5,189 bases of DNA. Origin: an uncultured Cytophagaceae bacterium. GTDB lineage: Bacteria; Bacteroidota; Bacteroidia; Cytophagales; Spirosomataceae. Both the position numbers and the translations under genes were made by a program. Below are positions 1 to 5,189 of the stretch, piece after piece. The stretch is taken from positions 1-5,189 of the forward strand of contig CAJCBY010000259.1 in NCBI GenBank assembly GCA_903960725.1, read 5' to 3'. The notes beneath the pieces were generated by a model that searched no databases, was not told the DNA's origin, and saw only the letters and a program-made list of their open reading frames with translations. Positions within the stretch are counted from its first letter, which is position 1, and each line of letters starts with the position of its first letter.

Positions 1-2019
1 CAACGTTTAATCACGAAAGATACCTCGTTAAGAATGCATACGATGAGTTCGCATTTGACGGTTACGCCACATGAAATTGACCTAATCGAAAAATGGATCA
101 AACAAGGCGCGGTATACAAACCACACTGGGCCTTTATCAAACCCGCAAAATCGGAATTGCCTGATGCAGACGAAGATTGGGTGCGCAATCCGATTGACTA
201 TTTTGTCTACGCGAAAATGGCGGAGAAATCGTTGAAGCCTAGCCCGGAAGCATCGAAAGAGCAATTATTGAAACGGGTTTGCCTCGATTTAACAGGCTTA
301 CCGCCGACGCTTGAGATGCAGGATCGTTTTCTACAAGACGACAGCCCGCAGGCCTATGAGAAGATTGTTACCGAGCTAATCAGCAGCAAACATTACGGCG
401 AAAAAATGTCGATTCAGTGGCTGGATTTAGCGCGCTATGCGGATTCGCACGGCTACCAGGATGATGGTTTACGCACGATGTGGCCTTGGCGGGATTGGGT
501 GATACACGCGTTTAACTCGAATTATTCGTATGCTAAATTCGTCACTTGGCAACTAGCCGGCGACCTATTGCCGCGACCATCAAAAGAGATGCTGCTCGCT
601 ACTGGCTTCAACCGCAATCACAAGATTACGCAAGAAGGCGGGGTGATCGACGAGGAATACCGCGTGGAATATGTGAACGACCGGACGAATACTTTTTCGA
701 AATCTTTCCTTGCGTTGACCTTCGAGTGTGCGCGCTGCCACGATCACAAATACGATCCTATTTCGCAGAAAGATTATTATAGCACCTATGCCTTCTTCAA
801 TCAGGTGCCTGAAAAGGGGTTGTTTGGGACCATCGACGCCTCTTTCGCGGATCCGCCGAATATGTCTATTTCGACTAAAGACGTGCAATCGATACTTAAG
901 TTTATTCACAAAAAAGATACCGCAACAGTCGACGTCATGGTCATGGCTGATTCGAGTAAACATCGGCCTACCTATGTATTGTCGAGGGGTAATTACGATA
1001 TGCCTGGGCCTGAGGTGGGTTTTGGATTGCCAAAAAGTATTTTACCATTCACCCCTGCGAAGTACAGTCAAAATCGCCTAGGTTTAGCACGTTGGGTGGT
1101 AGATCCGGCAAACCCACTAACATCTCGTGTGTTTGTGAACCGGATGTGGGCACAATTTTTCGGTCGAGGCATCGTGAAAACGGTGGGCGATTTCGGGATG
1201 CAAGGAGAACTTCCTACGCATCCGGAATTACTAGACTGGTTAGCCGTTGACTTCCAAAATCATGGCTGGAATATCAAACGATTAGTCAAACAAATCGTAT
1301 TATCAGCCACCTACCAACAATCCTCCACGGTTAGCTCTGCTTCCCTTAAAGTAGACCCAGAAAATATCTATTTATCGCGTATGTCTCGGATACGTATTCC
1401 GGCAGAACAGATTCGGGATCAAGTATTAGCCTCCGCAGGCATCTTAAATAAAGAAATCGGTGGGCCGAGCGTTAAAACCTACCAGCCTAAAGGACTCTGG
1501 GAAGTGGCCACATCCGGTCGTGGCTCCCTAATGAATTACATCCAAGATCACAATCAAGATTTATATCGCCGCGGCATGTATGTATTTATCAAACGTACCG
1601 TTCCACCACCTACCATGTTGATTTTTGATGCGAGTAATCGGGATCAATGTGAGGTGCAAAGAGGCCGGACGAATACTCCCTTACAGGCTTTGGTGATGAT
1701 GAATGATCCGCACGTTTTGGAAAGTTCGCGTGTTTTGGCAAGCCAATTTTCGCGGGAAAAAGGGAGCCTCGAAGAGAAATTAACTCGGGCGTTTAGGCGA
1801 ATTGTTTGTCGAGCCCCGAAGGAAAAGGAACTCGCGATGCTAAAAAAATACTATGAAGCCGAACAAGTCTCCTGTGTTCAAAATCCGAAGAAAGTTCAGA
1901 CGCTGATGAAGATAGGGGAATACAAACAGGACAAAGCGGCGGTCACGGGATCTACGGCGGCGATGATGCTGACGATTCAATTAATTTATAACCTAGAGGA
2001 GGCCATCATGCGGGTATAA
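1..2019 (+). CDS. PSCyt1(partial)-DUF1549-DUF1553 protein, 5'-truncated by window edge
   Basis: This is the 3' part (672 codons) of a PSCyt1-PSCyt2-PSD1 family protein, a family of predicted exported, haem-binding proteins without a settled biochemical function. The frame is open to base 1. Residues 1-40 (numbered from base 1) match the end of a PSCyt1 cytochrome domain (M12, SHLTVT, WIKQGA, then YKPHWAF), so the ATG at 34 is internal and the true start, signal peptide and first CxxCH lie upstream. DUF1549/PSCyt2 spans about 55-270, with LTGLPPT at 97-103, WLDLARYADSHGY at 140-152 and CARCHDHKYDP from C243, a CxxCH haem c-type motif. A short linker carries no LamG-type insert. DUF1553/PSD1 spans about 353-620, with NRLGLARW from N358, NRMWAQFFGRG at 380-390, THPELLDWLA at 406-415 and QRGRTNTPLQAL from Q553. 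The C-terminus (YNLEEAIMRV) resembles the usual family ending, so the 3' end looks complete. The DUF1501 partner starts two bases after the stop. Family assignment is firm; function is not. Confidence 0.94.
   Translation, partial: QRLITKDTSLRMHTMSSHLTVTPHEIDLIEKWIKQGAVYKPHWAFIKPAKSELPDADEDWVRNPIDYFVYAKMAEKSLKPSPEASKEQLLKRVCLDLTGLPPTLEMQDRFLQDDSPQAYEKIVTELISSKHYGEKMSIQWLDLARYADSHGYQDDGLRTMWPWRDWVIHAFNSNYSYAKFVTWQLAGDLLPRPSKEMLLATGFNRNHKITQEGGVIDEEYRVEYVNDRTNTFSKSFLALTFECARCHDHKYDPISQKDYYSTYAFFNQVPEKGLFGTIDASFADPPNMSISTKDVQSILKFIHKKDTATVDVMVMADSSKHRPTYVLSRGNYDMPGPEVGFGLPKSILPFTPAKYSQNRLGLARWVVDPANPLTSRVFVNRMWAQFFGRGIVKTVGDFGMQGELPTHPELLDWLAVDFQNHGWNIKRLVKQIVLSATYQQSSTVSSASLKVDPENIYLSRMSRIRIPAEQIRDQVLASAGILNKEIGGPSVKTYQPKGLWEVATSGRGSLMNYIQDHNQDLYRRGMYVFIKRTVPPPTMLIFDASNRDQCEVQRGRTNTPLQALVMMNDPHVLESSRVLASQFSREKGSLEEKLTRAFRRIVCRAPKEKELAMLKKYYEAEQVSCVQNPKKVQTLMKIGEYKQDKAAVTGSTAAMMLTIQLIYNLEEAIMRV
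1996..2010 (+). promoter_or_regulatory. Shine-Dalgarno-like GAGGAGG before an in-frame ATG at the gene 1/gene 2 junction
   Basis: GAGGAGG (1996-2002) lies 5 bases before an ATG at 2008. That ATG is in the frame of gene 1 and reaches the gene 1 stop after three codons (Met-Arg-Val). The DUF1501 start at 2021 is 18 bases beyond the purine run, which is too far for direct use. It may help ribosomes re-initiate at 2021, or may simply be codons for Leu-Glu-Glu-Ala. If the host is a Bacteroidota, Shine-Dalgarno pairing is generally weak or unused, which favours coincidence. Confidence 0.3.
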
Positions 2020-2020
2020 T

Positions 2021-2155
2021 ATGGAAAACGAATTCTTCAAAAATCGACTGAATATTACGCGACGCCATTTCTTTGGTCAGGCGGCTGCGGGCATAGGCGG
2101 ATTAGCCTTGGGCTCATTGCTCGTGCCCGATTTATTCAAAGGCGATGCCTCCGCT
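2021..2155 (+). other. Tat (twin-arginine) signal peptide coding segment of the DUF1501 protein
   Basis: Residues 1-45 have the Tat layout: a polar N-region, T-R-R-H-F-F at 13-18, a weakly hydrophobic core rich in Gly, Ala and Leu, and an A-S-A site at 43-45 for signal peptidase I. The exact cleavage position is inferred. The basic residues that usually follow the core are represented by K40. Confidence 0.88.
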
Positions 2156-3472
2156 CAATCATTGCCCCTAGGCGTTGCTCACTTTGCTCCTAAGGCAAAA
2201 CGCGTCATTTACTTATGCCAAAACGGAGCTCCATCGCAATATGAGAGTTTCGATTACAAGCCTATGCTAAACAAAATGGCAGGGCAGGATTTACCGGATT
2301 CGATTCGCGGGACCCAACGGCTCACCGGAATGACGGCATCACAAGACAAATTCCCGCTAGTCGGTTCGTATTATAATTTCAAACAACACGGCAAATCGGG
2401 TACGTATATCAGTGAAATATTCCCTCACATCGGCTCCATCGCTGATGATATTTGTGTGATTCGCACTATGAGTACTGATGCGATTAATCACGATCCGGCT
2501 TTGACCTTTTTACAAACAGGAGCCCAGGTAGGTAACCGCCCGAGTATGGGTGCTTGGATGTCATATGGTTTAGGAAGTGAAAACAAAAACCTTCCTGCTT
2601 TTTGCGTTTTGCTTTCGCGTGGCCGTGGAAATGGACAGGGTGTTTATTCGAAGCTTTGGACGAATGGATTTTTAGATTCGACCCATCAAGGTGTCGTATT
2701 TAGTAGTTCGGAGGATCCCATTTTATACTTGAATGATTCGGATGGAATCGACAAGGCCGGACGACGCAGAATGCTGGACCAACTTGCCGAGTTAAATCAC
2801 GAGGGCTTTGCGGAAAACAAGGATCCAGAAGTAGAGGCCAAAGTACAACAATACGAAATGGCCTACCGCATGCAAACGGCGGTTCCGGAATTAACGGATT
2901 TATCGAAAGAGCCCGATCACATCATCAAAATGTATGGGCCTGAATGTTTAGTTCCGGGGACCTATGCGGCGAACGTTTTGCTAGCACGTAAACTATCCGA
3001 ATCGGGCGTTCGCTTCGTGCAAATTTACCACCAAGGTTGGGACTCCCATGGCAATCTGCCACAAGAAATGGCGATGCAAGCGCAGGATGTAGACCGATCG
3101 TCAGCAGCACTGATTACTGACTTGAAGCAGCGCGGATTATTGGACGAAACACTGGTGATTTGGGGAGGGGAATTTGGTCGGACGAATTATTGCCAAGGTA
3201 AATATACCGTAGACAATTACGGTCGCGATCACCACCCACGTGCTTACAGTATTTTCATGGCCGGCGGAGGCGTAAAGGCGGGAACAGTTTATGGGGAGAC
3301 CGATGAGCTGGGTTATAACGTCGTGAAAGACCCGGTACACATCCATGATTTCCATGCGACGGTACAACATTTAATGGGAATCAATCACGAACAATTGACT
3401 TATAAACATTTAGGTCGACGTTACCGATTAACCGATATCGCGGGAAATGTTTTACCAGGATTAATCGCGTAA
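2021..3472 (+). CDS. DUF1501 domain protein with Tat signal (alkaline phosphatase/sulfatase-like fold)
   Basis: This is a complete 483-residue DUF1501 protein, close to the usual family length. The N-terminus is a twin-arginine signal: NITRRHFFG (R14, R15), a Gly/Ala/Leu hydrophobic stretch, and a probable cleavage site after A43-S-A45. Export of a folded, probably metal-loaded protein to the periplasm follows from this. DUF1501 belongs to the alkaline phosphatase/sulfatase superfamily. Conserved blocks are visible in order: NGAPSQYESFDYKP (68-81), NHDP (156-159), GWDSHGN (D341, H343), WGGEFGRT (381-388), GRDHHP (401-406), and DPVHIHDFHATV with H440, H442, D443 and H445. The Asp/His residues are candidate metal ligands by analogy only. 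The start at 2021 is chosen because it places the Tat motif normally. It begins two bases after the upstream stop, and its own stop overlaps the next start. DUF1501 genes commonly pair with PSCyt2-PSD1 genes, as here, which suggests a shared complex or pathway. The substrate is unknown and no enzymatic activity can be asserted. Confidence 0.96.
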   Translation: MENEFFKNRLNITRRHFFGQAAAGIGGLALGSLLVPDLFKGDASAQSLPLGVAHFAPKAKRVIYLCQNGAPSQYESFDYKPMLNKMAGQDLPDSIRGTQRLTGMTASQDKFPLVGSYYNFKQHGKSGTYISEIFPHIGSIADDICVIRTMSTDAINHDPALTFLQTGAQVGNRPSMGAWMSYGLGSENKNLPAFCVLLSRGRGNGQGVYSKLWTNGFLDSTHQGVVFSSSEDPILYLNDSDGIDKAGRRRMLDQLAELNHEGFAENKDPEVEAKVQQYEMAYRMQTAVPELTDLSKEPDHIIKMYGPECLVPGTYAANVLLARKLSESGVRFVQIYHQGWDSHGNLPQEMAMQAQDVDRSSAALITDLKQRGLLDETLVIWGGEFGRTNYCQGKYTVDNYGRDHHPRAYSIFMAGGGVKAGTVYGETDELGYNVVKDPVHIHDFHATVQHLMGINHEQLTYKHLGRRYRLTDIAGNVLPGLIA

Positions 3473-3474
3473 TG
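3470..3474 (+). promoter_or_regulatory. TAATG stop/start overlap (translational coupling site)
   Basis: The TAA stop of the DUF1501 gene (3470-3472) shares its last A with the ATG of the membrane cytochrome gene (3472-3474). A one-base overlap of this type usually means that the downstream gene is translated by ribosomes finishing the upstream one. This supports a single operon with linked expression of the two products. Confidence 0.8.
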
Positions 3475-5189
3475 GGGAAGGTCGAAAAGATAGGGAATTT
3501 GATTTTATGGAGTCTCCAAGGCTTCCTTGTTTTCCTCTTAATTTTCCAGTCGAGCTTTGCTTTACCACTAGCAGGCATCGGCCATTTACATCCGTTAATT
3601 TTACATTTGCCTATCGGTTTTGGCGTATTGTTGCTCGGGCTTTTTAGCATAAAAAAACACCTCGCTTCCTTCGAGGTTTTAGCCGAATTTTTACTCTTAT
3701 TAACCGCCATCTTCTCCACATCAACGGCCATTTTTGGATTGTTTTTGGCCAAAGAAGGCGGCTACGAGACGAGCGCTTTGGACTGGCACCAGTGGTCGGG
3801 CGTCGCAGTGTCATTTGTGTATTTTGTTTGGGGGCTACTCCGCAGAAACCTATTCGTGGGAGCAGGTCTTGGATTCATTGCCTTAGTGATTGCCGGCCAT
3901 ACGGGGGCGAGCATTACACATGGGGAAGATTATTTGCGTTTTGGTGAGAAGGCCACAGAAATCACCTCAGAAAGTGTGGTCTTTGAGGACATTGTCCAAC
4001 CCATTTTAAAAGCCAAATGTGAGTCTTGCCACAATGACCAAAAGACAAAAGGCGCGCTCAAAATGAATAGCATTGCGAACCTGATGAAGGGGGGGAAACA
4101 TGGCGCAATTTGGAAGGCGGGGGATGCGTTAAATAGTCACCTCATTCAACGCATAAAATTGCCCATGAATGCGAAGGAGCACATGCCTCCGCTAGGGAAA
4201 GCACAGTTGACTCCTGACGAAATTACGATCTTGACGTTGTGGGTAAAAGAAGGCGCTTCCTTTGAAAAGAAAGTAGGGCAGTTCAGTGCTGATTTCCAAA
4301 AGTTAATACAACCCGCTGCAGTAACAACAAACACAAAATCCTACGATTTTTCAGCTGCGTCGGAATCAGCCATCGAATCCGTAAATACCCCTTATTGCAC
4401 CGTGTATCCGATCGCAAATGAATCCCCAGCATTGCAGGCAGATTTTTATGTGGCAGCAAAGTTTGACCCCAAAACGCTAACCGATTTATCACAAGTCAGC
4501 GAGCAGTTAGTGGGCTTGCAGCTCTCGAAAATGCCCATCAAAAATGAAGACCTAAATCTAGTTTCCAAGTTCACGCATCTTGAAAAATTGAACCTAAACT
4601 TCACTTCTATTGACGATGCGGGAATAACACAATTAGCTGGCTTAAATCAATTAGAACAGTTATCTATATCCGGGACGAAAGTAGGTAAATCAGGGGTTTC
4701 GAAATTGCTTGCAAAACTCCCTGCCTTGAAGGAAATTCATGTCTGGAGCACGAACCTTTCAGCGGCGGATTTAGCTGCTTTACGTAACCAATTTCCGAAG
4801 GTTACATTCGATGCCGGCTACATTCCGAAGGAGGAAACTTTGCAGATCAATCCGCCGATTTTGGTGAATGAAAATTTGATTTTAAAACCGGGTGAAAAAC
4901 TTACGTTTAAACATACTTTGCGTGATGTCTTGTTCCGGTATACGTTAAATGATTCCTTACCCGATAGCTTACGTAGTCCCGCAACAAAGGCATCAATCGC
5001 CATCGCGAATTATGGGAAGGTCCGCATTCTAGCCACGAAGCCTGGCTGGCTCGTGAGCAAGCCTATCGATATGCGTGTCTATAAATCTCAATTCATACCG
5101 ACCCGAATAGATCTGCTAACCACGCCAGACCCTAAATATCCTGCCGCAGGCGGAGCCAGCTTACACGATTTTGTATTAGGTGCAAGGGA
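3472..5189 (+). CDS. Membrane-anchored cytochrome c with LRR and chitobiase-C/FN3-like domains, 3'-truncated by window edge
   Basis: This frame is open for 572 codons and runs off the window without a stop. The start at 3472 is needed to include the first membrane helix, since the next in-frame Met is near residue 199. Five hydrophobic segments (about 10-31, 40-60, 67-93, 108-123 and 127-142) form a DUF2231-like membrane part. It includes HPLILHLPIGF and ends at GHTGASITHGEDYL (142-155). The positive-inside rule (K3/K6, K61/K62, R124/R125 inside) places the rest in the periplasm. A PSCyt1-type cytochrome domain follows (about 168-260), with C183-E-S-C186-H187 binding haem c covalently and M238-P-P as probable axial ligand. 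Residues 344-447 are leucine-rich repeats. Residues 455-541 resemble a chitobiase-C/FN3-associated domain (RYTLNDSLPDSLRSP, then KPGW). KYPAAGGASLHDF near the end looks like the start of a further domain. Its likely role is inner-membrane electron transfer and partner or glycan contact. The domain reading is by eye, and the function is inferred. Confidence 0.92.
   Translation, partial: MGKVEKIGNLILWSLQGFLVFLLIFQSSFALPLAGIGHLHPLILHLPIGFGVLLLGLFSIKKHLASFEVLAEFLLLLTAIFSTSTAIFGLFLAKEGGYETSALDWHQWSGVAVSFVYFVWGLLRRNLFVGAGLGFIALVIAGHTGASITHGEDYLRFGEKATEITSESVVFEDIVQPILKAKCESCHNDQKTKGALKMNSIANLMKGGKHGAIWKAGDALNSHLIQRIKLPMNAKEHMPPLGKAQLTPDEITILTLWVKEGASFEKKVGQFSADFQKLIQPAAVTTNTKSYDFSAASESAIESVNTPYCTVYPIANESPALQADFYVAAKFDPKTLTDLSQVSEQLVGLQLSKMPIKNEDLNLVSKFTHLEKLNLNFTSIDDAGITQLAGLNQLEQLSISGTKVGKSGVSKLLAKLPALKEIHVWSTNLSAADLAALRNQFPKVTFDAGYIPKEETLQINPPILVNENLILKPGEKLTFKHTLRDVLFRYTLNDSLPDSLRSPATKASIAIANYGKVRILATKPGWLVSKPIDMRVYKSQFIPTRIDLLTTPDPKYPAAGGASLHDFVLGAR
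4501..4812 (+). repeat. Leucine-rich repeat coding segment inside the membrane cytochrome
   Basis: Four LRR-like units are visible at residues 344-447. Each has an L-x-L-type beta-strand core: L349/L351, L373/L375, L397/I399 and I422/V424, spaced 24, 24 and 25 residues. Asn or Ser/Thr turns (LNLNFTSIDDAGI, LSISGTKV) follow each core. This 24-residue periodicity is typical of short bacterial LRR units and would form a small curved surface for protein contact. DNA-level repetition is weak, so the repeats are old. Confidence 0.75.

Noticed and set aside
34..36. ATG at 34 as the start of the first gene
   Set aside because: The frame is open upstream to base 1, and the residues before and after this ATG match the end of a PSCyt1 domain. 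A start here would lack any signal peptide and would cut a domain.
580..963. Minus-strand reading frame of 127 codons
   Set aside because: It lies wholly antisense to the conserved DUF1549 coding region and shows no recognisable protein features. It is a shadow of the real gene.
546..1081. Plus-strand frames at 546-782 and 728-1081
   Set aside because: Both are out-of-frame readings inside the DUF1549 gene and lack any family resemblance.
681..1677. 13-base direct repeat CCGGACGAATACT at 681-693 and 1665-1677
   Set aside because: Both copies encode R-T-N-T within separate conserved family motifs using the same codons. This is a coding coincidence and does not mark a mobile element or duplication.
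2015..2020. TATAAT resembling a -10 promoter box
   Set aside because: It ends one base before the DUF1501 start codon, has no paired -35 element, and consists of the last codons of gene 1. It does not fit the promoter form of Bacteroidota either.
3381..3752. Minus-strand reading frame of 123 codons across the gene 2/gene 3 junction
   Set aside because: It is rich in Lys and Ser in a way expected from the complement of hydrophobic-helix codons. The plus strand here encodes conserved DUF1501 and membrane sequence.
4793..4831. 9-base direct repeat TTCCGAAGG at 4793-4801 and 4823-4831
   Set aside because: It is short, in frame and encodes F-P-K and I-P-K at the LRR boundary. There are no further copies nearby and no sign of an attachment site or array.

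Overview
The window is one stretch of plus-strand coding sequence with no intergenic space. It holds three genes in tandem: the 3' part of a DUF1549/DUF1553 (PSCyt2-PSD1) gene (1-2019), a complete DUF1501 gene with a Tat signal (2021-3472), and the 5' part of a membrane-anchored cytochrome c gene (3472-5189). The third gene has no stop codon in the window and is open to the last base. The first gene's reading frame is open to base 1, so its true start lies upstream. The ATG at 34 is an internal methionine at the end of a PSCyt1-type cytochrome domain.

Organism: these families are typical of Planctomycetota, Verrucomicrobiota and Bacteroidota. The third gene's layout (five-helix DUF2231-like membrane part, PSCyt1-type haem c domain, leucine-rich repeats, chitobiase-C/FN3-associated-like domain) placed next to a PSCyt2-PSD1/DUF1501 pair is a layout I associate with Bacteroidota of the Cytophagales or neighbouring groups. 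GC content looks moderate, in the 40s percent by eye. A Bacteroidota origin is therefore my best guess but is not proven.

Layout: genes 1 and 2 are separated by one base, and genes 2 and 3 overlap by one base (TAATG). This implies one transcript and probable translational coupling. No promoter or terminator is visible, because both operon ends lie outside the window.

How they may work together: all three products are expected outside the cytoplasm. The DUF1501 protein would be exported folded by Tat. The PSCyt2-PSD1 protein carries a CxxCH motif and the tail of a second cytochrome domain. The third protein would hold a haem c domain on the outer face of the inner membrane, next to a cluster of histidines. 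This resembles a periplasmic electron-transfer module coupled to an alkaline-phosphatase-fold protein and a possible carbohydrate-binding region. The biochemical role of the PSCyt2-PSD1/DUF1501 pair is not established to my knowledge, so the substrate, possibly a sugar or polysaccharide, is inference only.
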